NCBI GenBank assembly: GCA_944359725.1
Contig: CALVSY010000005.1
Span: forward strand, 1 to 64,000
Source: an uncultured Bacilli bacterium
Lineage (GTDB): Bacteria; Bacillota_I; Bacilli_A; RF39; UBA660
DNA length: 64,000 nucleotides
Reading direction: 5' to 3'
The translations under genes were made by a program, and so were the position numbers. Position 1 is the stretch's first letter; the number at the start of each line of letters is the position of its first letter. A model generated the notes under the pieces. It had not been told where the DNA came from. It worked only from the letters and a program-made list of their open reading frames with translations, and made no database searches. Shown here in pieces: positions 38,202 through 48,316 of the stretch.

Positions 38202-39041
38202 TTAGTCATATTTTCTATCGTTATACCTAGTAATTTTATTTCCCACTATATAAACGACTGCAAATAATGCACACACACAAAGACATATGTATCCCGCATT
38301 AACTATCGGGTTAATGTTTATAGTAGACGCGTTTCCAAGTATCTTCGTAGTCAAATCCATTTCTACTGAATCTAGCACAAATGGAAATAAAAACGCAAGT
38401 AAAACACCTGATATAAAACTTGAAACTGCTAGATTATAAGTCCATCTATAATAAGTATTTTTAATTACTGCAAGAATAAGCGTTAATATAACTATTGCTA
38501 CTAATACAATCCATCTAAATGCTGGTTTAGTAATGTTATCATAAGTTTTTATTAAGTTAACGTTTTCTTTAGAAAGTTTTTCTTTTATGTTTTGGGTAAC
38601 ATTTTGATAAACCTTTGATAATTTCCCATCTTCAGTTAATTCATTAGCAATTTTATCTTTTTGTTTATCCGTTAACTCTATATCATTTTCTTCTAGAATA
38701 TACTCATTTTCATCAATTAGTGCTAATACATCATCTTTGGTTTCTGGCATCCTTACTTCGGTATCATTTACTACAGAATCAATTATGTTATTAAAATATT
38801 TTTCGGTTAGTTCATTTATTTCGCTACTATTATTAATATTTTCTTTTATTTCGTCTAAAGCTTCATAATTTATTTCATACTCATCTTCTATTTGAGCTAC
38901 AAACTCATCTGATATTTCACTTGAAACAACTTCTTTTGATAACGTATTTATAACAACATCATTTATAGTAAAACTAATACACAATATAAAAATTAAAAAT
39001 GCTATTACAAGTGTTATCAAAAAATTAATTACCTTTTTCAT
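38202..39041 (-). CDS. Membrane protein with large acidic extracellular loop, unknown
   Basis: 279 residues from ATG 39041 (GGAGGG upstream; the longer in-frame start is not supported). One N-terminal helix (about 5-25) is followed by an acidic helical region (about 28-165). Three C-terminal helices (about 172-192, 205-225, 245-268) then follow. The pattern of a dense Glu/Asp domain before a membrane bundle is common in these genomes but I know no function. A short RNA or attenuator (39088-39152) lies just upstream. Confidence 0.6.
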   Translation of the reverse strand: MKKVINFLITLVIAFLIFILCISFTINDVVINTLSKEVVSSEISDEFVAQIEDEYEINYEALDEIKENINNSSEINELTEKYFNNIIDSVVNDTEVRMPETKDDVLALIDENEYILEENDIELTDKQKDKIANELTEDGKLSKVYQNVTQNIKEKLSKENVNLIKTYDNITKPAFRWIVLVAIVILTLILAVIKNTYYRWTYNLAVSSFISGVLLAFLFPFVLDSVEMDLTTKILGNASTININPIVNAGYICLCVCALFAVVYIVGNKITRYNDRKYD

Positions 39042-39087
39042 AAATCTTACCCTCCAATATAAATATATTATATCATAATTTTTGCAA

Positions 39088-39152
39088 CAAAAAAAGGACA
39101 CGGTGGGTAAGACTATGTCCTTATGCAATAAGGGAAGTAATGTGTACTTCCG
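39088..39152 (-). ncRNA. Candidate 65-nt small RNA (two hairpins, own promoter and terminator)
   Basis: On the minus strand TTGATT (39187-39182), a 17-base spacer and TATCTT (39164-39159) form a promoter. The predicted RNA has hairpin one GGAAGT...ACTTCC (39151-39133) and hairpin two AAGGACA...TGTCCTT (39122-39094), followed by seven T. There is no reading frame with a ribosome site. It may be a free RNA or a leader for the membrane protein gene downstream, which also has its own TATAAT. Confidence 0.5.
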
Positions 39153-39225
39153 ATATAAAAGATACTATATATTTCAAAATAAATCAAGTGTTTTTTGAAA
39201 ATTTTCGACAATTTTTGCATTTTTT

Positions 39226-39840
39226 TTAGTTTTTACAAGAATAATCAGCTTTTTCTAATATTTTTATAATATTTTTATCACTATATTCTTTAGATAAATC
39301 AATGGTTGCATAGTTGTTTTCTCTGTCTTCAGAAATTACGTTTACGCTTAATCCATCATCTTCAAGATTGATGAAAATGTTATCTAAAATATATTCTTTT
39401 TCCTCATCATACGTAAGATCAATTACAAGTTCGTCATCATTTTGTTTTATATTGTAATCAATATCAATATTTTTATATGCATCTTCTAGTGCGTCTTTTA
39501 CCGCACTTAAATAATTAACATCACCATCTTCTTTATCAATTGATAAAGTTTTATTAACAATGATGTTATAAATGTTTTCGTTTTTCATGTTAATTGTTAT
39601 TTCATCACTTGTTTTAACACCGTTTTCATTAGTATTTTTCGTGCACGAAATAGTTTTTTTACCACTTGTTAAAACAATTAATAAAGCCACTACTAAAATT
39701 ATTAAAACCGCAACTAATGGAATTATTATTTTTAACTTGCTATTTTTCTTAGTTTCCTTGTTATTAGATGTAATCTTAACATCCTTTTTATTATTTGTTT
39801 TTTTAGTACTAACACTTTTTTTATTCTTATTTTTAGTCAT
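39226..39840 (-). CDS. Membrane-anchored lipoprotein-like protein, unknown
   Basis: 204 residues. A Lys/Thr/Asn-rich cytoplasmic start (about 1-36) and one membrane helix (about 37-58) precede an extracellular domain. That domain starts KTISCTKN and ends YSCKN, so two Cys could form a disulfide. The fold is reminiscent of the DUF1307/YehR lipoprotein group (alternating beta strands with an internal KDALEDAYKNI helix). Function unknown. Confidence 0.55.
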   Translation of the reverse strand: MTKNKNKKSVSTKKTNNKKDVKITSNNKETKKNSKLKIIIPLVAVLIILVVALLIVLTSGKKTISCTKNTNENGVKTSDEITINMKNENIYNIIVNKTLSIDKEDGDVNYLSAVKDALEDAYKNIDIDYNIKQNDDELVIDLTYDEEKEYILDNIFINLEDDGLSVNVISEDRENNYATIDLSKEYSDKNIIKILEKADYSCKN

Positions 39841-39894
39841 ATTAATCCCTTCTTAACAAAACATAGTATATCAGTCGTTTAACAGATTGTCAAA

Positions 39895-41403
39895 TTAGTG
39901 TTTTATTAAACTTTCTCCAGTCATCTCATCTGGTTTTTTAAATTCTAGTAATTCTAGCATGGTAGGCGCTATATCCGCTAGTTTTCCATCATTTAATGAT
40001 ATGTCCTTTTTAGTTATTATGAAAGGCACTTTGCTTGTTGTGTGTGACGTTACTGGAACGTGTTTTTCATCCCACATAATATCACAATTACCATGATCCG
40101 CGGTAATAATTAAAGTTCCGTTTTTTTCACTTACTTTATCATATAACATTTTTAGACGCGTATCTAAAAATTCAACGGCACTTTTTGCAGCCTCATAATT
40201 ACCAGTATGCCCAACCATGTCACCATTAGCATAATTTAGTATAACAACGTCAAAGTAGTCTTTATCAAGCTCATTAAGTAACGTATCGGTAACTTCTTTT
40301 GCACTCATCTCTGGCTTCATATCATAAGTTGCTACCTTAGGAGATGGTATTAAAATCTTTTTCATACCGTCAAAGTTTTCTTCTACTCCACCGTCAAAGA
40401 AGTAAGTTACGTGAGCGTATTTTTCGGTTTCTGCAATTCTTAACTGATTAAGCTTGTTTTCAGATAAATACTTACCCAAGGTATTTGAAAGAACTTGATG
40501 ATCAAAAGCATGAGGACAAATAACGGTATTTACAACCGGCATCATCGTAAGCACACTTAGGTTTTTAAATAATTTTACATCATCTAACGGACTTTCTTTT
40601 GGGTTTGTTATTGCCGTAAACATCTCTCTTAGTCTATCTGGTCTAAAGTTAAAAGTTATAACACCATCATTATCATTTAACCTTCCTTCATTTACTAAAG
40701 CTGGCACAACAAACTCATCAGTAATACCATTTTCATAGCTTTTATCTATAACTTCTTTTGGACTATTAAACTTTGGTGCATCATTATAAACGATTGCGTC
40801 ATATGCTTTTTTTAATCTATCATAGTTATTGTCTCTATCCATAGCATAATATCTTCCAGATATAGTAACTATCTTGCCAATGCCTGTTTCTTTTATTTTA
40901 TCTTCTAACTTTTTTATATACGTATAACTACTTTTTGGATCAACATCACGACCATCTAAGAATAAGTGATAACACACATTCTTAACATCATTTTCTTTTA
41001 TCACGTCTATTAAAGCCATTAAATGATTAATGTGCGAGTGCACACCACCGTTTGATAAAAGTCCCATAACATGCAGAGTTGAATTATTTTTCTTAACATG
41101 ACTTAAAACGTTTAATATTTTTTCATTTTCAAAAAAAGTTTTATCTTCAATTGCTTTATTAATTAACTCAAGTGGCTGATAAACGATTCTACCTGCTCCT
41201 ATGTTCATGTGACCTACTTCACTGTTCCCCATTTGTCCAGCGGGTAAACCAACTTTTTGTCCACTTGCCTCTAAAAGAGAATGCGGAAAATTATTCCATA
41301 AATAATCAAAGGTAGGTTTATTGGCATTTTTAAAAGCGTTACCATCTTTCTCTTTTCTTATTCCACAACCATCTAAAATACATAATACTAAAGGTTTTTT
41401 CAT
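39895..41403 (-). CDS. gpmI: 2,3-bisphosphoglycerate-independent phosphoglycerate mutase
   Basis: 502 residues. The opening LVLCILDGCGIRKEKDGNAF, the phosphoserine site GQMGNSEVGHMNIGAGR, HLFLDGRDVDP and the C-terminal metal site TADHGNCDIMWDEK with VPVTSHTTSKVP are all intact. It interconverts 3- and 2-phosphoglycerate in glycolysis using two manganese ions. Start supported by AGGAGATGA. Confidence 0.97.
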   Translation of the reverse strand: MKKPLVLCILDGCGIRKEKDGNAFKNANKPTFDYLWNNFPHSLLEASGQKVGLPAGQMGNSEVGHMNIGAGRIVYQPLELINKAIEDKTFFENEKILNVLSHVKKNNSTLHVMGLLSNGGVHSHINHLMALIDVIKENDVKNVCYHLFLDGRDVDPKSSYTYIKKLEDKIKETGIGKIVTISGRYYAMDRDNNYDRLKKAYDAIVYNDAPKFNSPKEVIDKSYENGITDEFVVPALVNEGRLNDNDGVITFNFRPDRLREMFTAITNPKESPLDDVKLFKNLSVLTMMPVVNTVICPHAFDHQVLSNTLGKYLSENKLNQLRIAETEKYAHVTYFFDGGVEENFDGMKKILIPSPKVATYDMKPEMSAKEVTDTLLNELDKDYFDVVILNYANGDMVGHTGNYEAAKSAVEFLDTRLKMLYDKVSEKNGTLIITADHGNCDIMWDEKHVPVTSHTTSKVPFIITKKDISLNDGKLADIAPTMLELLEFKKPDEMTGESLIKH

Positions 41404-41460
41404 ATTATCATCTCCTTTTTTATTATACCAAAAAAGGCTTTTTAAATAAATAAAAAGTCT

Positions 41461-42309
41461 TTATACCAATCTTGTAATAACTTCTGCAATAACGCCTGAT
41501 AAAGCACCTATTAAATATAAAGTGACTATTATTTTTACGTTTTCTTTTTTATTTTTGTTTACCTTAAATAAAAGTGCCAAGGCAACGCCGCTTCCTGTTA
41601 ATAATCCTGCCAAGCAAGATGCAAAAGATATGGCACCTCCTAAGTATAACTCGGTTAAAACAACACTTGCTCCGCAGTTTGGGATAAGTCCGATAAGGCT
41701 TGATATGAAAGGTGCAAACAAACTATCTTTTAAGAATATCTCACTTATTTTTTCTTCACCAAAATAATGCATACCAGCGTTTAAAATTAAATTAACTATT
41801 AAAATAAATATTGTTATGTTAATGGTGTGTTTTAAAGAGGAGGTAATTATACCGTGCGAACAGTGACAATGTTCTTTTTCACAAAAATCTTCTATTTCAT
41901 AATTATCGTTTTTATGCTTTTTTCTTAAAATAAAATCAATTACAAAGCCGCATACCATACCAATTAATATTTTTATTATTAAAAACTTAAAGATAACACT
42001 AGCATTGGCACCTTCTGAGATTAATATTGGAAGCATTTCATCAGAAGTTGATAAATAAATTGCGATTAACGTTCCAACGGTTATTATTCTCGTTGCGTAT
42101 AAATTGGTTGCCATCGCTGAAAATCCGCATTGTGGAACCGCTCCTAAAAGGCTTCCAAATAAAGGACCAAGTTTTCCAGCTTTTTTTATTCTTTCTTTTC
42201 CTTTTTTATTAAACTTATGTTCAATAAATTCCATTATTAAAAAGGCAATAAATAAAAAAGGAACTATTTTTAATGTGTCTATTAATGCATCTATTATAAC
42301 TTCTTTCAT
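41461..42309 (-). CDS. ArsP_2-type permease (putative manganese/heavy-metal exporter)
   Basis: 282 residues with about eight membrane helices in two related halves. Each half carries a Cys-Gly re-entrant motif: GAVPQCGFSAMATNLYA and GLIPNCGASVVLTELYLGG. A cytoplasmic loop between them holds CEKEHCHCSHG, rich in Cys and His and likely to bind metal. These are marks of the putative manganese or heavy-metal exporter group. The metal is not certain. I see no yybP-type riboswitch upstream. Confidence 0.8.
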   Translation of the reverse strand: MKEVIIDALIDTLKIVPFLFIAFLIMEFIEHKFNKKGKERIKKAGKLGPLFGSLLGAVPQCGFSAMATNLYATRIITVGTLIAIYLSTSDEMLPILISEGANASVIFKFLIIKILIGMVCGFVIDFILRKKHKNDNYEIEDFCEKEHCHCSHGIITSSLKHTINITIFILIVNLILNAGMHYFGEEKISEIFLKDSLFAPFISSLIGLIPNCGASVVLTELYLGGAISFASCLAGLLTGSGVALALLFKVNKNKKENVKIIVTLYLIGALSGVIAEVITRLV

Positions 42310-42396
42310 GCTATACCTCCTTTAAAGGCAACTAAACAAATAGATAATAGCATATTTTAATTTAATATGCAACAAACATAATGTCTCTTTAATTAA

Positions 42397-43493
<1,097 letters not shown>

Positions 43494-43501
43494 TTAAAAT
43501 T

Positions 43502-43527
43502 GGTAAGCTTCTTTTGCTTACCTTTTT
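43502..43527 (+). terminator. Terminator after the collagen-like gene
   Basis: GGTAAGC and GCTTACC (43502-43508, 43516-43522) form a stem followed by TTTTT. Confidence 0.8.
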
Positions 43528-43567
43528 ATTTATCGGTATATAAAAACTTAGATAAGGAGATTTATTT

Positions 43568-44653
43568 ATGGGAAAATATAAAGTAGCTGTTTATGCTATT
43601 TGTAAAAATGAAGAGAAGTTTGTTAAAAGATGGTACGAATCGGTTAAAGAAGCTGATGGAATTTTCGTTTTAGATACTGGTTCAACTGATAATACCGCAG
43701 AAGAATTAAGGAAACTAGGTGCAAACGTAACGATTAAAAAAATTGATCCGTGGAGGTTTGATGTTGCAAGAAACGAATCTTTAAACCTCGTACCGGAAGA
43801 TTACGATATATGTGTTTGCATTGACATAGATGAAGTAATAAGTAAAGGTTGGAGACAAAAACTAGAAAACGTTTGGAAAAATGGTGTTAATCACGTAAGA
43901 TATAATTATAACTGGTCTCATGATGAAAATGGTAATCCAGTGGTTAATTTCTACATTGAAAAAATACATGCAAGACATGGATTTCGCTGGGTGCACCCAG
44001 TTCATGAGGTACTAGAATTTACTGGTGATAATGAAGTTTGGGCAACAACTGATGAATTTACTGTAGATCACTGGCCAGACGATAATAAATCAAGAAGTAG
44101 TTACTTACCTCTTTTAGAATTATCAGTAAAAGAAAGTCCTGAGGACGATAGAAACATGCACTATTTAGGAAGAGAATATATGTTTTATGGTAAATATAAT
44201 GAAGCTATTGACACGTTAATAAAACATCTTAACTTAAAAAGTGCAACCTGGAAGGATGAAAGATGCGCATCAATGAGGTTTATTGCAAGATGTTATAAAT
44301 ACTTAAAAAGGTATGATGAAGCTAGAATGTGGCTTGATAAGGCAATAAATGAAGCTCCATACCTAAGAGATCCTTACATGGAAAGGGCCATGTTAGAATA
44401 TGAGTTAAATAACTGGGAGGGTGTTAAAAAATACTGCTTAGAAGCTTTAAAAATAACGAAGCATGAAAAATCATACATAAACGAACCATTTAGCTGGAAT
44501 TATACGGTTTATGATTTACTTTCAATTGCACACTTTAATTTAGGCGAATATAAAGAAGCATTTAAATATTCATCAAAAGCCATCGACATGGAACCTAATG
44601 ATGAAAGGCTATTAAACAATTATAAAATTATTAAAGAAAAAATGACTCTATAA
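43568..44653 (+). CDS. Family 2 glycosyltransferase with TPR tail
   Basis: 361 residues. The GT2 domain (about 1-200) has VAVYAICKNEEKFVKRWYES, VLDTGSTDNTAEEL and the metal-binding CIDIDEVIS, then FRWVHPVHEVLE. The C-terminal 150 residues are tetratricopeptide-like repeats (HYLGREYMFYGKYNEAID, RCYKYLKRYDEARMWLDKAI, AHFNLGEYKEAFKYSSKAI). GT2-TPR enzymes often modify proteins. The gene lies 76 bp after the Thr-rich collagen-like protein, a natural acceptor. The pairing is inference. Start supported by AAGGAG. Confidence 0.87.
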   Translation: MGKYKVAVYAICKNEEKFVKRWYESVKEADGIFVLDTGSTDNTAEELRKLGANVTIKKIDPWRFDVARNESLNLVPEDYDICVCIDIDEVISKGWRQKLENVWKNGVNHVRYNYNWSHDENGNPVVNFYIEKIHARHGFRWVHPVHEVLEFTGDNEVWATTDEFTVDHWPDDNKSRSSYLPLLELSVKESPEDDRNMHYLGREYMFYGKYNEAIDTLIKHLNLKSATWKDERCASMRFIARCYKYLKRYDEARMWLDKAINEAPYLRDPYMERAMLEYELNNWEGVKKYCLEALKITKHEKSYINEPFSWNYTVYDLLSIAHFNLGEYKEAFKYSSKAIDMEPNDERLLNNYKIIKEKMTL

Positions 44654-44669
44654 ACTAGGGTCATTTTTA
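44637..44669. terminator. Terminator between convergent genes
   Basis: AATGACTC and GGGTCATT pair around a short loop, with A and T runs on the two sides. Confidence 0.65.
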
Positions 44670-45290
44670 TTATCTTATAAAGTTAGTTGAAATTCTTTTT
44701 TCTTTTACAGGTTTTTCTATTCCGTTTTTTTGTCCAGATTCAATTGATTTTAATATCCATGCCATGTTGTTTGCAAGAGTTCTCATTGTTTGTAATCCTT
44801 CTTCATCTTTTAATGTTTCTTCTTTAGTATTTCCATGTATTTGATTCCAATACTGGCTTCCAACAACAATCATGTTAGTAATCGTAAAATACTTGTTTAA
44901 ATCATCAAACGTTGTTGCTGCACCACCACGTCTGCAACTTACAACGCACGCTGCTGGTTTATACTCAAAGGCATAGCTCTTTCCATAAAAACATCTATCC
45001 ATAAATGATTTTATAAAGCCAGTTGGCCCGGCATAATGAACGGCTGAACCAAAAATAAATCCATCAGCTTTCTCAGCTTTTTCTACTAATTCATTAACCT
45101 TATCATTCATAAAACATCTTTTTGTTTTAAAACAAGCACCACATCCAATGCATCCTGAAATTGGTTTGTTTCCTATCCAAAATATTTCTGTTTCAATACC
45201 ATTTTTATTAAGTGTTTTAGAAACTTCTTCTAGTGCTAAGTTGGTTGCACCATCTTTATGCGGACTTCCATTTACTAATAATACTTTCAT
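44670..45290 (-). CDS. NADPH-dependent FMN reductase/flavodoxin-like protein
   Basis: 206 residues. The FMN phosphate loop NGSPHKDGATNLALEE opens the fold. CIGCGACFKTKRC gives clustered Cys as in iron-sulfur flavoproteins, and FIFGSAVHYAGPTGFIKSFMDR is the flavin-side loop typical of the family. It probably reduces small molecules or quinones with NAD(P)H. The gene is one base from the gene upstream (45291-45917), so the two form an operon. Confidence 0.85.
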   Translation of the reverse strand: MKVLLVNGSPHKDGATNLALEEVSKTLNKNGIETEIFWIGNKPISGCIGCGACFKTKRCFMNDKVNELVEKAEKADGFIFGSAVHYAGPTGFIKSFMDRCFYGKSYAFEYKPAACVVSCRRGGAATTFDDLNKYFTITNMIVVGSQYWNQIHGNTKEETLKDEEGLQTMRTLANNMAWILKSIESGQKNGIEKPVKEKRISTNFIR

Positions 45291-45917
45291 TTAAATCACT
45301 CCTATATCTTTTAAGTTTGATAATATATACTCGGTTGATGTATTAATAAACTTATTTATTATTTTCATATCAAATAAATAAGGTTTATTTTCTTTTGAAT
45401 TTTCTATTATTATTCCGGCTTGATCCACGATTACTTTTATTTTATCTATTGGTATTTCTTTAATAATGTTTTTAAACTTAGGTATTTCTTCATAGAAAAT
45501 ACTTAGATCAAGATTATACTCATCGATTAATTTTATGTTTAAGTTAGTGTAGTCATTATAAAAATAATCTCTTTTTTTACTCTTTTCTACTACTTCTTTT
45601 GTTCCATCCAATTTATATATAACACCATTTTGATAAAAATCTGGTTCAAAATATTTAAACCATAAATAATCCGTATATAAATGAACATAGTATCCCAAAA
45701 CAAAATCATCGTTTAAATCATTTTTATATAAAGATAAGAATTTATCTAAATCAGGTAATGATTCATTAGTTTCTTGGAAGTGAGATGATTTTTTATTTAA
45801 GCCAACTTGTTTTGCTATGTCAGGTGCAATACTTCCGATTAAAAATGATTTTCTATCTTTTTTTAAAGTTTTATTAAGTTCATTTGCAACTGCAATATGT
45901 ATCATGCTACTTGCCAT
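45291..45917 (-). CDS. Zinc-dependent phospholipase C-like hydrolase
   Basis: 208 residues. Conserved metal-ligand positions of the zinc-dependent phospholipase C/hydrolase family are visible: the N-terminal MIHIAVANEL, FLIGSIAPDI, SSHFQE and YYVHLYTDYLWF. There is no signal peptide, so it is probably cytoplasmic and acts on an unknown phosphodiester or phosphomonoester. An alternative start is the in-frame ATG 12 bases in. Start supported by GGAG eight bases upstream. Confidence 0.7.
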   Translation of the reverse strand: MASSMIHIAVANELNKTLKKDRKSFLIGSIAPDIAKQVGLNKKSSHFQETNESLPDLDKFLSLYKNDLNDDFVLGYYVHLYTDYLWFKYFEPDFYQNGVIYKLDGTKEVVEKSKKRDYFYNDYTNLNIKLIDEYNLDLSIFYEEIPKFKNIIKEIPIDKIKVIVDQAGIIIENSKENKPYLFDMKIINKFINTSTEYILSNLKDIGVI

Positions 45918-46027
45918 GTCATCAACTCCACTTTATAATTATATCATGACTTCTCTTAAATATAATTAGTTGAATTTCAAAAGTGTAAATTAATAATTAT
46001 ACTGTGGATAACTTTTTTCATAAAGAT

Positions 46028-46759
46028 TTAATAGTTTAACATCTTATAAAGAATTTTATAATTATCTTGTGCATCAAGACAAGTATCAATTAAATACATG
46101 GGATCTTTATCATATTCTTTTAATCCTCTAATGTAAAAACTTTTATTTTGATCTAAAATAATAAATGGAAAAATATTATTTTTTAAACACTCTTTAAACA
46201 TAATTATTCTTCCAACTCTGCCATTTCCATCACCAAAAGGGTGTATTTTCTCAAACTTAACATGAAATTTAACTATATCTTCTAAACTAATTTTATCCTT
46301 ATTGTTATACCAATCTAAAAGATTATCTATATCTTTTTCTACGTCTTCTGGTTTTGATGTATTAATAACGTTTATCGTTCCAATTATGTTTGGAGATGTT
46401 TTAAAGCTGCCGACGTTATATTTAGGATCTTTTTCATATGACGTATTTTTCTTTAGTATCTTATTCATATTTATAATCATCTTTTTTGACAAAGGCTTAT
46501 CTATATTATCAATAATATAATCAAATAATTTAAAATGATTTATGGTCTCTAATGAGTCATCTGAAAAACTAGAATAATCTTTATTTAAATTATTAACATC
46601 TTCTTCAAATATTTTTTTAGTTTGCTCTTTTGTTAGAGTGCTACCTTCAATCTTATTTGAGTTATAAGCAAAAGTAACTTGTGATGTATGATATATACCA
46701 CCCTTTATTTTATTAGTTTTTTCTTTCACTAAAATTTTTTTTAACTCATCTACGTTCAA
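46028..46759 (-). CDS. Fic-domain protein (probable AMP transferase)
   Basis: 243 residues from a TTG start with GGGGTGAT upstream. The active-site motif FEKIHPFGDGNGRVGRI is complete (His, Gly-Asn-Gly-Arg). Near the N-terminus FAYNSNKIEGSTLT carries the S/T-x3-E-G type inhibitory motif, so this is an auto-inhibited class with the regulatory helix in front. Fic proteins transfer AMP or other nucleotides to target hydroxyls. No separate antitoxin gene adjoins. It is a single-gene unit. Confidence 0.88.
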   Translation of the reverse strand: MNVDELKKILVKEKTNKIKGGIYHTSQVTFAYNSNKIEGSTLTKEQTKKIFEEDVNNLNKDYSSFSDDSLETINHFKLFDYIIDNIDKPLSKKMIINMNKILKKNTSYEKDPKYNVGSFKTSPNIIGTINVINTSKPEDVEKDIDNLLDWYNNKDKISLEDIVKFHVKFEKIHPFGDGNGRVGRIIMFKECLKNNIFPFIILDQNKSFYIRGLKEYDKDPMYLIDTCLDAQDNYKILYKMLNY

Positions 46760-46816
46760 ACCACATCACCCCACTTAATTTATATATAAATTATACTATC
46801 TTATTAAAAAGATATA

Positions 46817-47509
46817 TCATAGATATTTTAAATATTTAACAACAAAATTATTTTTTTTAGTATTTTTTATTATTCCTACAAACTTATACTTACCATATCT
46901 TCTTATGCTAAATACATCGCCTTGTTTAAGTACGTATGAATTTTTACTCATAACTTCATAATTAACAATAACTTCTTTATTTTTAATCTTTTCGATTGCT
47001 TTAGCTCGTGATGAGTTAATGATGGATGATACAATGCTATCAATTCTAGTGCTAGACACTATTACCTAATGTTTTTCATATGCCCTTTCATAATTACATA
47101 ATAAAACTAAAGGGACTTATTCTAATGATATTTTATTTTTTCCTACCATAGTTAAATTGTCTTTTATAAAATCAGCAAGCTCAATTGATACATATACATA
47201 AAAGTTTCCTTCATATAAAACTATGTCACCGAAGTATGATGAATCTATGTTAAGAGCAAATAGGCTTCCTAAAATATCTTGATGTCTTACTTTTTCCACA
47301 GTATTAATCTTAAAAAGTCTAACTAAAGGAACTTTTCCTGTGTATAACATTACTTTTTCACTATCCTTGTATGGATAATATATATTATATTCATCTTTTT
47401 TTAGGTTTGACGTAACTAACTTAAGTTCTCGTCCATCTAAAAATAGAGTATTCCTACCATTTTTAATTTTTTCCACAGCATTTTTAATTTTATAAATGTC
47501 AGATTTCAT
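46817..47509 (-). pseudogene. ylmH: ylmH (S4-domain RNA-binding protein) with two in-frame stops
   Basis: Two adjacent frames in the same phase together match YlmH. The upstream part holds FLDGRELKLV and VRHQDILGSLFAL, running to MVGKNKISLE. The downstream part is the S4 domain (VSSTRIDSIVSS, SRAKAIEKI, LKQGDVFSIRRYGKYKF). Between them, still in frame, lie TAA (47119-47117) and TAG (47062-47060 region), with VPLVLLCNYERAYEKH readable between the stops. Bacillus YlmH has Gln at the first stop position (VTLQQVPLSEL), so a CAA-to-TAA change fits. YlmH acts in ribosome rescue/quality control. The gene appears inactivated, though the S4 part could be translated alone from a GTG at 47059. Confidence 0.8.
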
Positions 47510-47725
47510 AATTTTCCTCATTATCATTTTATTAATAAATAAACAATTCAAAAAATAAAATTTTTCTTATAATTCTTAAAGTTCTTAAAAATTAATACTA
47601 TCAATATTAAACAATTATTTTTTATTACATTAATCCTGTAAAATTTCTTTTATATAATTTAAGTATACAATAAAATTAAAACCACATGTACAAAGTATTT
47701 AATTATAAAAATTATTTATTTAATA

Positions 47726-47912
47726 CTAATCTAAATTTCCTAATTTATTAAGTATAGTTTCGCACATAATACCTTCATCTGTTAAACCATCAAAACATCA
47801 TATATTCAGCCAATTGATCTTCAACATCAGACATATCTTCATACTTTTTAACTATTTTATTTAATAATTGTTTTTCATCATCTGTTAAAACTTTTAATAA
47901 ATTTTCCACCAT
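47726..47912 (-). pseudogene. Small gene with a single-base frameshift
   Basis: From ATG 47912 a frame reads MVENLLKVLTDDEKQLLNKI to a TGA at 47790 (40 residues). Just before that stop, a shift of frame opens DGLTDEGIMCETILNKLGNL ending at TAG 47726. The acidic composition continues smoothly across the shift, so a protein of about 61 residues has probably been broken. The family is unknown. It lies in the remnant-rich region next to the CRISPR array. Confidence 0.45.
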
Positions 47913-48089
47913 TAATCATCTCATTCTTTGGTTTGTTTGTTTTTACATCTTAATTTTAACATTATTCAAATGAGGTTGCAAATGTGTTTGCCATGCTCTC
48001 ATAATATATAACTATAAATATTTTTAATAAGTAAAAAAGTAATTCTCACACCTTAATCTCTTTATTGTCTTTTGCTTAGTTATACAATA

Positions 48090-48301
48090 AAAGAACGTAG
48101 AAATACGTTCTAAAGTGCTTTATAAGCACTGTACCGATAACGTCTCAAATTTTTTTACCAGTACACTACCTATAAAGTAGTGCATAATAAAAGCACCTTA
48201 TTTGGTGCTGAATAAACATAACATTAGGAGGAGGGCGGCACATTCTCCCTCATCTCTTTTGACCAAAATGGTGCGTGGACGTGCCGTAATTGTCCACCTC
48301 T
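48090..48301. repeat. Cluster of short hairpins
   Basis: Within 210 gene-free bases at least six stems occur: AGAACGT/ACGTTCT (48092-48111), AGTGCT/AGCACT (48114-48130), CACTAC/GTAGTG (48164-48182), AGCACC/GGTGCT (48192-48209), GAGGAGGG.../...CTCCCTC (48228-48252) and GTGGAC/GTCCAC (48274-48297). Several are followed by T-rich stretches on the minus strand. The region could be a structured RNA from the phage remnant or stacked terminators. The rest of 47552-48316 shows only the broken small gene. Confidence 0.5.
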
Positions 48302-48316
48302 CCTATAAATATTATA

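Noticed and set aside
46817-47509. Stop-codon reassignment (TAA/TAG read as Gln) explaining the broken ylmH
   Set aside because: Most other genes in the window end normally at TAA or TAG, so both remain stops.
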